A DNA stretch of 6,615 bases from assembly GCA_021160845.1 (NCBI GenBank), contig JAGHBT010000017.1, positions 1 through 6,615 on the forward strand. Direction: 5' to 3'. The translations under genes were made by a program, and so were the position numbers. The DNA comes from a bacterium. Its GTDB lineage: Bacteria; Krumholzibacteriota; Krumholzibacteriia; Krumholzibacteriales; WJIX01. This document shows, piece by piece, positions 1 through 6,228 of this stretch (positions are counted from its first letter, which is position 1; every line of letters begins with the position of its first letter). A model generated the notes under the pieces. That model was not told the origin of the DNA. It did no database searches and saw only the letters and a program-made list of their open reading frames with translations.

Positions 1-378
1 ATTAATTGTAAACGGGACAGTTATGTAAAAGAAATGCTAACCCCTTTTATCAAACAGGTCTGTAATCAGGCTGTTGTGAACAGGGTGGATATTGAAACAG
101 GCGCCTCTAAGCCTGAAAAGTGCGCTGCTTCCGGGCATGCTTCTTTTGAAATATATATACCGCTGGAAGAAATTGTGGATATTGAAAGTGAGAAGAAGAA
201 ACTTGCGAGCGATATTGAAAAATTAAATGGACAGATAAGCAAAATTGAGAAGAGGTTGAATAGTAAACAATTTTTAAACAAAGCTCCCAAAGAAGTTATT
301 GAAAGAGAAAGGGAAAGAATTGCTATGATGATTGATCGCGGAAAACGTATGAAAAGTATTTTGGAGGATTTGAAGTGA
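1..378 (+). CDS. valS: Valine--tRNA ligase, C-terminal end (5' truncated by window edge)
   Basis: The frame is open from base 1 and ends at TGA 376-378, so only the last 125 residues of an enzyme usually of about 850-950 residues are visible. ValS charges tRNA-Val with valine in the cytoplasm. The visible part is the end of the anticodon-binding region followed by the C-terminal coiled-coil arm that contacts tRNA. The family pattern is clear: 'IYIPLEEIVDIESEKKKL' matches the usual V-x-PL-x3-D-x3-E-x3-L entry to the arm, and 'FLNKAPKEVIERERER' matches the hallmark N-x2-F-x3-AP-x2-V. Heptad-like charged and hydrophobic residues run to the end. The stop overlaps the GTG start of the rodZ-like gene by 4 bp, suggesting translational coupling. 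The first methionine in the frame (base 34) is internal and not the true start. The catalytic HIGH and KMSKS motifs lie upstream of the window. Confidence 0.93.
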   Translation: MNCKRDSYVKEMLTPFIKQVCNQAVVNRVDIETGASKPEKCAASGHASFEIYIPLEEIVDIESEKKKLASDIEKLNGQISKIEKRLNSKQFLNKAPKEVIERERERIAMMIDRGKRMKSILEDLK

Positions 379-1298
379 AGGAAAAAAAGGGAGCCGAAGG
401 AGATAAAGGTAAGGAGGATAAACAGGATCCTCTGAGTGGAGAAGAGACGGTTGGTGAAATACTCTTTAGGGAAAGAACTAAGGCTGGTTTTACGAGAAAA
501 CAGATAAGTGAAGCAACCAGGATATCTGAAGAGATCTTGCAATATCTTGAGACAGACAATTTTGATATGTTACCGGCCAGGGTTTATGTCAGGGGCTTTA
601 TTCATAATTTCGCTGGTGAATTAGGACTGGATGTAGAGCACATTCTTGAAAAATATGAGGTTCAGACAGGACAAACACATAAAAGTAAAGGTGACTTTTG
701 GGAGGTTAAGGAAAAGGAAATTAAGGAGAGACGATCTTCGGTCGGTATTTCTAAGAATCTTAGCTTGTCGGTTATAGGAGTAATAGTTGTAACTATAATT
801 ATCATATTTGCTCTTCGAAGCGGGAATGATCCGGATGTGCTTATACCGAGTGGTTTACCCGATTTGGAAGAAATTATGGACAAAGAAGAGACCAGAGGCC
901 GGGATTTTCCCGTTCCTCCTTCTACTGAGGACAGTGTTAGAATTAGAAATACAGAAAAACTTCAAGAACCTCCGTATGATGAAAAAGTTAATATAGAGTA
1001 TATCGAACCTCTTAAACTCAAAATAATCGCGAATTCCGCTGACACTACTTGGTTCGATGTAATTACAATTTCATCAATGGATGCGAAGCCGGATACAACC
1101 TGGTTAGATTTTATTCTGTTTCCCGGTAGGGTAAAAACACTAACCGCAACAGATGCCTTTATATTCAAGACAATTGGGAATGCCGGAGGGTTCAGGATAG
1201 AATTTAGAGGAAAAGAAATTCCCTCTCTTGGGGATAAAAAAGAAGTATTAAAAAATATATATTTTACAAGAGACAGTATTTCCCTGGGAAATAATTGA
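375..1298 (+). CDS. rodZ: RodZ-like protein: N-terminal HTH domain, one membrane helix, C-terminal DUF4115-type domain
   Basis: The 307-residue protein has the RodZ layout. Residues 1-25 are a charged leader. Residues 26-95 form a Cro/CI-type HTH (HTH_25), with 'ISEATRISEEILQYLE' and 'LPARVYVRGFIHNFAGELGL' matching the family's T-x-I-x3-YL-x2-LE and LP-x3-Y-x-RGF signatures. Basic residues 112-127 precede one membrane helix at about 129-148 (SVIGVIVVTIIIIFAL). A polar, Pro/Glu-rich linker runs from 150 to 205. Residues 212-285 form a beta-rich DUF4115-like domain ending in 'TIGNAGGFRIEFRGKEIPSLG'. In E. coli RodZ the cytoplasmic HTH binds MreB and the periplasmic part supports cell shape; the same topology is inferred here. 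The start is GTG 375, with GGAGG at 363-367 and a 7-base spacer, overlapping the valS stop. An oddity is two DTTW(F/L)D segments in the C-terminal domain (residues 223-228 and 240-245). Without mreB nearby, the cytoskeletal role remains inferred, and a distinct HTH membrane regulator is possible. Confidence 0.85.
   Translation: MKEKKGAEGDKGKEDKQDPLSGEETVGEILFRERTKAGFTRKQISEATRISEEILQYLETDNFDMLPARVYVRGFIHNFAGELGLDVEHILEKYEVQTGQTHKSKGDFWEVKEKEIKERRSSVGISKNLSLSVIGVIVVTIIIIFALRSGNDPDVLIPSGLPDLEEIMDKEETRGRDFPVPPSTEDSVRIRNTEKLQEPPYDEKVNIEYIEPLKLKIIANSADTTWFDVITISSMDAKPDTTWLDFILFPGRVKTLTATDAFIFKTIGNAGGFRIEFRGKEIPSLGDKKEVLKNIYFTRDSISLGNN
1041..1109 (+). repeat. Short internal repeat coding DTTWFD / DTTWLD in the rodZ-like gene
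   Basis: Two 18-base units, at 1041-1058 and 1092-1109, encode DTTWFD and DTTWLD and are identical at 14 of 18 bases. They lie 51 bases (17 codons) apart, so the reading frame is kept. They fall in the C-terminal DUF4115-like domain, where family members normally show one conserved Trp strand before the 'PG' turn. This could be a small tandem duplication of a beta-strand or convergent strand sequence; the differences are mostly at third codon positions. Confidence 0.45.
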
Positions 1299-1326
1299 CA
1301 TTTTTAACCTTCTTCTTGAAACTGGA

Positions 1327-3351
1327 ATGTCTATTTTTAAGCTCAGTTCAGCGTATAAACCGACAGGAGATCAACCCGAGGCTATTGAATCTCTTCTTAA
1401 AGGGTTGAAGTCGAAAAAGAAATTCCAGACGCTTTTGGGGGTTACCGGTTCGGGAAAGACATTTACTATTGCGAATGTGATTGCCCGATCCAATATGCCT
1501 GTATTGATAATTTCGCATAATAAAACTTTGGCCGCTCAACTTTATGGGGAGTTGAAAAATTTCTTTCCCGATAATGCTGTGGAATATTTTATCAGTTACT
1601 ACGATTATTATCAGCCTGAAGCATTTATTCCCGCGACCAGCACATATATTGAAAAAGATGTATCTATTAATGAGAGTATAGACAGGTTGAGACTCAAGGC
1701 TACCGGTTCTCTTTTGACAAGGAAGGATGTAGTGGTGGTAGCAAGTGTTTCATGTATTTATGGACTTGGTTCCCCTGAACAGTTCAGTAAACTTTCATTC
1801 AGTATAAAAGAAGGAGAACGACCCGGACGTGACGAAATAGTCAGAAAACTGGTTAATCTATGGTACAAAAGAGATGATATAGATTTTGACCGCTCAACTT
1901 TCAGGGTAAGAGGTGATACGGTAGAACTCCGCCCCACATTTATGGAAGAAGGTATCAGGGTAGAGTTCTTTAATGACGACATTGAGAGAATTTCAATTTT
2001 TAATCCTGACTCCGGTGAAATTATCAGACGTGCGGAAGAAGTGAATATTTTTCCTTCTTCTCATTTTGTTGTATCGAAAGGGAAGTTGGATGGGGCGATC
2101 TCCGGGATAGAAGAAGAGCTTGAAAGCAGATGCGGAGAGATGAAAAAAGAGGGAAAATATTTTGAGGCGAAACGGCTTGAATCGCGCACTCGGTATGATA
2201 TTGAAATGATGAAAGAAGTTGGTTACTGCAGTGGAATAGAAAATTATTCCCGTTATTTCTCCGGGCGAAAAAAGGGTGAAAGACCCGCGACGCTGATCGA
2301 TTATTTCGGTGATGATTTTATGGTTGTTGTCGACGAGTCACATGTGACATTACCTCAGGTCAGGGCGATGTACCGCGGTGATCGAAGCCGTAAAATGACA
2401 TTGGTAGAGTACGGGTTTCGGCTACCGTCGGCTCTGGACAACCGTCCTCTGAAGTACACTGAATTTGAGAGTATAATAAACAGATTTATTTTTGTTTCAG
2501 CGACTCCCGGCGATTATGAGATAGAGAAAAGCGGAGGTGAAATCACCGAGCAGGTTTTAAGACCGACAGGGTTAATTGATCCGGAGATTGAAATAAGGCC
2601 GGTAAAGGGACAAATCGATGATTTGATTGATGAGATTCGCGCCAGGGCAAAAAGAAACGAAAGGGTTCTTGTTACAACACTAACCAAAAATATGTCTGAG
2701 GAGTTGACATCGTATCTTAAGAGGCTTGATGTAAGGGTGCGTTATCTTCACAGTGATATCCGCGCGCTTGACAGAGTTGGAATACTCCGAGACCTTCGTT
2801 TTGGCGAGTTTGATGTTCTCGTTGGAATAAACCTTCTCAGGGAGGGACTTGATTTGCCTGAGGTTAGTCTTGTCGCGATACTGGATGCGGACAAGGAGGG
2901 TTTCTTGCGATCCAGAGTATCCCTTATACAGACCTCGGGCAGAGCGGCGCGGCATGTGAGAGGAAAGGTTATATTCTATGCCGACAAAATTACAGGCTCA
3001 ATTAAACAGGCTGTGGATGAAACCTCTAAGCGGAGAGAGAAACAGATTGAATATAACAAAAAACATGGGATAGTTCCGAGATCGGTTGTAAAATCTGTTG
3101 ATGATGTTATGGTTTCAACCTCGATAGCGGATAGTCGGAAAAGAGAGAGTAGAGATAAAATGAGGGAAAAGGATATTTATATTCCAAATAGTGGGAATGA
3201 TCCCGTTCTGCTCGGAAAACTCGAAGAGGAAATGAAAAAAGAAGCGAAGGCTTTGAATTTTGAAAGAGCGGCAAGTATTAGAGACAGGATTGAAGAGATT
3301 CGAATGAATCTTGAAGGGAGAAAACAAATTGAAGAAGGGGATGCTTACTGA
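1327..3351 (+). CDS. uvrB: UvrABC system protein B (excinuclease ABC subunit B)
   Basis: UvrB is the damage-verification helicase of nucleotide excision repair: it is loaded by UvrA, then recruits UvrC for incision. At 674 residues it is full length for the family. Visible in order: N-terminal 'YKPTGDQPEAI' (10-20); Walker A GVTGSGKT (38-45); the damage-probing beta-hairpin YYDYYQPEAF (91-100) with all four tyrosines; the UvrA-interacting domain (about 155-250); Walker B-type DESH (336-339); helicase motif V 'GINLLREGLDLPEVSL' (about 500-515); motif VI QTSGRAARH (about 535-543) with its arginines; and a C-terminal UVR domain (about 628-659, 'LNFERAASIRDRIEEI') that binds UvrC. Motif VI reads QTSGRAARH where QTIGRAARN is usual; neither change removes a catalytic arginine. 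The ATG start fits the family N-terminus, but no good Shine-Dalgarno lies upstream (GGA abuts the ATG, behind a pyrimidine-rich stretch). It lies 28 bp after the rodZ-like gene and overlaps nadC. I saw no SOS-type operator. Confidence 0.98.
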   Translation: MSIFKLSSAYKPTGDQPEAIESLLKGLKSKKKFQTLLGVTGSGKTFTIANVIARSNMPVLIISHNKTLAAQLYGELKNFFPDNAVEYFISYYDYYQPEAFIPATSTYIEKDVSINESIDRLRLKATGSLLTRKDVVVVASVSCIYGLGSPEQFSKLSFSIKEGERPGRDEIVRKLVNLWYKRDDIDFDRSTFRVRGDTVELRPTFMEEGIRVEFFNDDIERISIFNPDSGEIIRRAEEVNIFPSSHFVVSKGKLDGAISGIEEELESRCGEMKKEGKYFEAKRLESRTRYDIEMMKEVGYCSGIENYSRYFSGRKKGERPATLIDYFGDDFMVVVDESHVTLPQVRAMYRGDRSRKMTLVEYGFRLPSALDNRPLKYTEFESIINRFIFVSATPGDYEIEKSGGEITEQVLRPTGLIDPEIEIRPVKGQIDDLIDEIRARAKRNERVLVTTLTKNMSEELTSYLKRLDVRVRYLHSDIRALDRVGILRDLRFGEFDVLVGINLLREGLDLPEVSLVAILDADKEGFLRSRVSLIQTSGRAARHVRGKVIFYADKITGSIKQAVDETSKRREKQIEYNKKHGIVPRSVVKSVDDVMVSTSIADSRKRESRDKMREKDIYIPNSGNDPVLLGKLEEEMKKEAKALNFERAASIRDRIEEIRMNLEGRKQIEEGDAY

Positions 3352-4177
3352 GTTGATAGAGGTTGCTTTCGCCGAAGATGCCGTAGATGATGATATTACA
3401 ACAAGACTTGTTGTTGACAGGAATGCCGAAGGTTCAGCAAAGATTATCTCGAAAGGGGAAGGAGTAATATCCGGGCAGGAATGCACGAAGGGTGTTTTCT
3501 TGTTTGTTGATGATTCTGTCACTTACTCTGCCGAAGTGGAAGATGGTGGGCATGTGAGGTGGGGAGATATTGTGGCGGATATTAAGGGAAGGGTTTCTTC
3601 AATCTTGAGTGCTGAAAGAATGGCGCTAAATTTTCTCGGGCATCTTTCCGGTGTGGCAACTATGACAGCCTCCTTCGTCGAGAAGGCGAAGGATAGTGGA
3701 ATAAGTATTCTGGATACGAGAAAGACAACGCCGGGGCTGAGATTTCTTGAGAAGAAAGCCGTTCTGGATGGTGGAGGAAAAAATCACAGGGCCAATTTGG
3801 GTAAATTAATTCTTGTTAAGGAGAATCACATTTCAATGGCCGGGGGTATGGTAAATATATTAGAGTTGTTGGGTGATGACTTGTTGAAAGAAGCGGAAAT
3901 AGAGGTTGACTCAATGGATCGTTTGGCGCTTTTGGTAAGGAATCCGCCAGCCAGAATAATGCTTGATAATTTTACGCCCGCTATGGTTGAAAAAGCGATA
4001 AGAGAAGTGGATAAATGTGGAGAGGAAAAACCTGAAATCGAGGTTTCAGGGGGAATTACAATCGAAACTATTAATGAGTACCTGATAGCGGGCGTTGATT
4101 ATATATCAGTTGGCTCTATAACATCTTCAGCCCCGGTCCTGGATCTCAGCCTGATTACACCAAGAGTTGAGATTTAG
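3341..4177 (+). CDS. nadC: Nicotinate-nucleotide pyrophosphorylase (carboxylating), quinolinate phosphoribosyltransferase
   Basis: NadC converts quinolinate and PRPP to nicotinate mononucleotide, CO2 and PPi, the step after NadA/NadB in de novo NAD synthesis. With ATG 3341 it has 278 residues, normal for the family. Visible motifs: ED..-DDITT (12-21), the N-terminal signature; ERMALNFLGHLSGVAT (92-107); DTRKTTPGLR (125-134); the active-site stretch DGGGKNHR (143-150) with LVKENHI (158-164), supplying the conserved His, Arg and Lys; EVDSMDR (188-194); MLDNF (207-211); and EVSGGI (234-239) with GVDYISVGSI (251-260). Deviations are D for Cys in CGGGxNHR, AVDDD for the usual lgxGD, and TSS for the common THS near 261. 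The core catalytic residues are retained. The start is uncertain: ATG 3341 overlaps uvrB by 11 bp and gives a typical N-terminal helix, although AAGGGG directly abuts it. TTG 3311 (288 residues) lacks a ribosome site, and TTG 3353, just after the uvrB stop, is also possible. nadA and nadB are not in the window. Confidence 0.95.
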   Translation: MLTELIEVAFAEDAVDDDITTRLVVDRNAEGSAKIISKGEGVISGQECTKGVFLFVDDSVTYSAEVEDGGHVRWGDIVADIKGRVSSILSAERMALNFLGHLSGVATMTASFVEKAKDSGISILDTRKTTPGLRFLEKKAVLDGGGKNHRANLGKLILVKENHISMAGGMVNILELLGDDLLKEAEIEVDSMDRLALLVRNPPARIMLDNFTPAMVEKAIREVDKCGEEKPEIEVSGGITIETINEYLIAGVDYISVGSITSSAPVLDLSLITPRVEI

Positions 4178-4184
4178 TATTTAT

Positions 4185-4190
4185 AAGGAG
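4185..4190 (+). promoter_or_regulatory. Shine-Dalgarno AAGGAG that decides the birA start
   Basis: AAGGAG touches ATG 4191 with no spacer, which is too close for normal initiation there. It stands 9 bases before in-frame TTG 4200, a standard spacing. TTG 4200 is therefore the better supported birA start, eleven codons downstream of the farthest possible start (TTG 4167), which has no clear ribosome site. Confidence 0.6.
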
Positions 4191-4199
4191 ATGTACTCT

Positions 4200-4976
4200 T
4201 TGATATCAAATGAACTCCATCCGGCGGAAATAAGAAGAAATCTTAAAACTGAAAAATTCGGGAATATTATTGTTTTATTTGATTCCGTTGATTCGACAAA
4301 CACGGCATCTACAAGGTTGGCGGAGGCGGGTTTTCCGGAGGGAACGGTAGTTACCGCTTCGGAGCAGGTGAGGGGAAGGGGTAGAAAGGAAAGAAAATGG
4401 TTTTCCAATTCAGTGGACAGTCTTGTGTTTTCTATGATTCTTAAACCCAAGAAATTGCCAATTGGGCTAACATCGCTATTAGCATATTCAATTATTGAAA
4501 CCCTCGATAATTTCTGTAAGGGGACAATGATGAAATGGCCGAACGATATATACTATAAAGGCAGAAAAATTGGAGGGATACTTGCCGAAGGGAGTAATGA
4601 GTATATGGTTATCGGAGCTGGTTTGAATATTAATCAGAGGGAGGAGGATTTTCCGAATGAGCTTTTATTGATAGCGTCTTCCCTGAGAATAGCAAATGGA
4701 AACAGGTTTGATAGGGGTGTTATCCTGTGTAGAATAATCGAAGTCTTTGAAAGAAACTATAAAAACTGGGAAAACAATGGTTTTCCTGTTTTTAAAGAGG
4801 CAGTGGAGGCAAGGCTTTTATATATTAACACCGATGTAATTATTACAAATGGGAATATGCACAAATCTGGAGAACTTATAGGAATTACGGAAGAGGGTTA
4901 CCTCTTGCTCCGTTGTGGTGATGAGGTTAATGTTTTTAGTTCCGGTGACCTTAGCTTACGAAGGATAAAAGAATGA
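4200..4976 (+). CDS. birA: Biotin--[acetyl-CoA-carboxylase] ligase, short form without DNA-binding domain
   Basis: The enzyme makes biotinyl-5'-AMP from biotin and ATP and transfers biotin to the carrier lysine of biotin-dependent carboxylases such as AccB. From TTG 4200 it has 258 residues. Motifs: FDSVDSTNTAS (27-37); the adenylate-binding loop QVRGRGRKERKW (56-67), related to GRGRRGRxW; KWPNDIYY (112-119); GRKIGGILAE (121-130), whose Lys matches E. coli Lys183; GAGLNIN (139-145); and a C-terminal SH3-like domain (about 224-255, GELIGITEEGYLLL). It starts almost directly at the catalytic domain, so it lacks the N-terminal winged-helix of E. coli BirA. It is a group I ligase and should not itself repress biotin genes. 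The loop has Glu at the second Gly of GRGRxGR, a position that varies in the family. TTG is chosen for its spacing to AAGGAG; ATG 4191 and TTG 4167 are alternatives adding 3 or 11 residues. It follows nadC by 22 bp and overlaps coaX by 4 bp (ATGA). Confidence 0.95.
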   Translation: MISNELHPAEIRRNLKTEKFGNIIVLFDSVDSTNTASTRLAEAGFPEGTVVTASEQVRGRGRKERKWFSNSVDSLVFSMILKPKKLPIGLTSLLAYSIIETLDNFCKGTMMKWPNDIYYKGRKIGGILAEGSNEYMVIGAGLNINQREEDFPNELLLIASSLRIANGNRFDRGVILCRIIEVFERNYKNWENNGFPVFKEAVEARLLYINTDVIITNGNMHKSGELIGITEEGYLLLRCGDEVNVFSSGDLSLRRIKE

Positions 4977-5731
4977 ATTCTGTTTTGGCTATGGATATGG
5001 GAAACAGTGGGTTGAAAGCGGTTCTTTTTGAGAATGGAAAGATTGAAAAGAGGTGGAGGTTTAAGTTTGATAAAGGGTTTAAATATGTCTCCGAGGTGCT
5101 GAAAGAATCTTCGCCCCGTGGAATTGTACTCTGCTCCGTTGTTCCTGAATGGACGACTTCATTTCTGGATAAAATTGAGCATGAACTATACGAAAGAGTC
5201 TTATATGTGGATTCAGATGTTAACTTTCCGTTCCCCATTTTGTTATCTAATCCCGGAGAGGTTGGAACGGATAGGCTGTGTGCGGTTTGCGGAGTGGTAG
5301 AACTTGGTATTAAAGAAGCAATTATTGTTGACGTTGGTACGGCGATTACGGTTGATGTGCTGAGTTTGATGGGATACGAAGGAGGAACGATATTCCCAGG
5401 AGTAGAAATGATTTTAAATTCACTTCATAGAGAGACTGCGGTTCTCCCGGATCTTAAGAAGTTGTCCGGTTCGGGGACAGTCCCGGGAAAAAGCACGAAA
5501 GGAGCGATTGAAAGCGGCACTTTCTGGGGGGTACTTGGAGCAATAGAAATATTGATAAGAAAATCTATAGAAACCCTCTCTCCCTCAGCTCAAATTTTTC
5601 TTACAGGGGGTGGTGCCCAGGATATTTCTTCTCAATTACAAGTCTCTTTCAAAATCGATCCCGATCTTGTTTTTAAGGGGCTTTTTAGGCTCTATGAAAC
5701 AGGGGAACAGATTTCAAAGAAGGACAGGTAA
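4973..5731 (+). CDS. coaX: Type III pantothenate kinase
   Basis: CoaX phosphorylates pantothenate with ATP, the first committed step of coenzyme A synthesis. It belongs to the ASKHA fold and, in characterised members, needs a monovalent cation and is not inhibited by CoA. At 252 residues it is normal length. Motifs: phosphate loop MDMGNSGLK (7-15), with Asp8 and Asn11; PGEVGTDR (94-101), the GxDR substrate signature; IIVDVGTAITVDVLS (117-131), with the catalytic-type Asp120; GGTIFPGV (137-144); LHRETAVLPDL (151-161); STKGAIESGTFWG (174-186); and FLTGGGA (209-215). GNS replaces the commoner GNT in the first motif, and together with the LHxxTAxLP segment recalls Bacteroidetes-type CoaX. ATG 4973 overlaps the birA stop, with AAGGA at 4961-4965 eight bases upstream. 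Adjacent birA-coaX pairs are common in bacteria. It ends the presumed operon. The following 188 bp hold the groESL control region, and I see no hairpin terminator between. Confidence 0.96.
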   Translation: MNSVLAMDMGNSGLKAVLFENGKIEKRWRFKFDKGFKYVSEVLKESSPRGIVLCSVVPEWTTSFLDKIEHELYERVLYVDSDVNFPFPILLSNPGEVGTDRLCAVCGVVELGIKEAIIVDVGTAITVDVLSLMGYEGGTIFPGVEMILNSLHRETAVLPDLKKLSGSGTVPGKSTKGAIESGTFWGVLGAIEILIRKSIETLSPSAQIFLTGGGAQDISSQLQVSFKIDPDLVFKGLFRLYETGEQISKKDR

Positions 5732-5818
5732 GACTTTCCTCTATTAACTTCTAACTATATATAACACTGTAAATTAGGGGTATGGTTTATAAAAATTGTA
5801 TGGTATTGAACATTTTGC

Positions 5819-5847
5819 TTGCATTCTAATTTGTATGTCAATATATT
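5819..5847 (+). promoter_or_regulatory. Candidate sigma70-type promoter for groESL
   Basis: In the 188-bp gap after coaX, TTGCAT (5819-5824) and TATATT (5842-5847) are separated by 17 bases. The -10 matches TATAAT at 5 of 6; the -35 is weak (TTG only). Transcription would begin near 5854, placing the CIRCE-like repeat at the start of the leader, the usual arrangement for HrcA control. The region is AT-rich, so chance matches are easy; TTGAAC (5806-5811) is another -35-like hexamer but has no well-spaced -10. Confidence 0.38.
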
Positions 5848-5860
5848 TTGAACCGGTGCA

Positions 5861-5887
5861 GTGGCAGTCAAGTAGTGAGAGTGCTAA
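5861..5887 (+). promoter_or_regulatory. CIRCE-like inverted repeat, probable HrcA operator of groESL
   Basis: The consensus CIRCE is TTAGCACTC-N9-GAGTGCTAA. Here the right arm, 5879-5887, is a perfect GAGTGCTAA. Exactly 9 bases upstream, 5861-5869 reads GTGGCAGTC, matching the left arm at 6 of 9 positions. It lies 32 bases before the groES start, between the candidate promoter and the ribosome site. HrcA binding there is known in many bacteria to repress groE or dnaK operons until heat stress inactivates or titrates HrcA. The hrcA gene is not in the window. Exact spacing, perfect right arm and position make chance unlikely. Confidence 0.85.
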
Positions 5888-5906
5888 TTTGCTGAAATGG
5901 TAGTAG

Positions 5907-5913
5907 AAAGGAG
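5907..5913 (+). promoter_or_regulatory. Shine-Dalgarno of groES (AAAGGAG)
   Basis: A strong AAAGGAG ends 6 bases before GTG 5920. It fixes a GTG start for groES; no in-frame ATG occurs nearby, and the protein begins with the family's usual K-x-KPL-x-DRV. Confidence 0.8.
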
Positions 5914-5919
5914 TGAGTT

Positions 5920-6207
5920 GTGAAGATTAAACCTTTAGCTGACAGGGTTCTTGTAAAAGCTATTGATCCTGATGAGGTAAAAAAGGGAGGAATTATTATT
6001 CCCGATACCGCAAAGGAAAAGCCTCAAGAGGGGAAAGTTATTGAAGTTGGTAAGGGGCGTATAAATGAGGCTAATGGGGAACATATTGAAATGGAAGTTA
6101 AGAAAGGCGATACGGTTCTTTACGGTAAATATTCCGGAACTGAAATTACAGTGGATGAAGTTGAATATTTAATTCTAAGAGAGAGCGATATATTAGCAAC
6201 AATATAA
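5920..6207 (+). CDS. groES: Co-chaperonin GroES (Hsp10)
   Basis: GroES is the heptameric lid that closes the GroEL chamber during ATP-driven protein folding in the cytoplasm. The 95-residue product is full length. It opens with MKIKPLADRVLVK (1-13), followed by the mobile loop at about 17-34, including KKGGIIIPDTAKEKP (21-35), whose hydrophobic triplet III contacts the GroEL apical domain. Next come EGKVIEVGKG (37-46), VKKGDTVLYGKYSGTE (60-75) and the C-terminal EYLILRESDILA (82-93). Translation begins at GTG 5920 behind a strong AAAGGAG. The gene heads a groES-groEL operon, with groEL starting 21 bp after its TAA. The CIRCE-like repeat just upstream indicates HrcA-controlled heat-shock expression. 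Nothing in the sequence suggests divergence or a specialised paralogue. Confidence 0.98.
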   Translation: MKIKPLADRVLVKAIDPDEVKKGGIIIPDTAKEKPQEGKVIEVGKGRINEANGEHIEMEVKKGDTVLYGKYSGTEITVDEVEYLILRESDILATI

Positions 6208-6228
6208 CTTATTAAGGAGTGAAAACTG

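Noticed and set aside
66..542. 158-codon open frame on the minus strand across valS and rodZ
   Set aside because: It lies opposite two well-supported coding regions. Its Ser/Phe/Leu-rich product is what the reverse strand of Lys/Glu-rich coding DNA gives, and it has no recognisable motif.
1295..1300. TTGACA, a perfect -35 hexamer, at the end of rodZ before uvrB
   Set aside because: It includes the rodZ stop codon, and no -10-like hexamer occurs 16-18 bases downstream, so there is no usable promoter.
3115..3522. 135-codon open frame on the minus strand across the uvrB-nadC junction
   Set aside because: Both + strand genes here are intact and full length; the antisense product is low-complexity Ser/Phe/Ile-rich.
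5732..5818. Terminator after coaX, and the direct repeat GTATGGT (5780-5786, 5798-5804)
   Set aside because: I found no GC-rich stem followed by a T run. AAATTAG (5771-5777) can pair only with distant CTAATTT (5826-5832), and the 7-base repeat is within chance expectation.
5803..5829. Possible second CIRCE, with right arm GCATTCTAA
   Set aside because: The right arm matches at 6 of 9 but the matching left position (GTATTGAAC) at only 3 of 9. The shared 8-mer CTAATTTG (5826-5833 and 5884-5891) is too short to mean more in AT-rich DNA.
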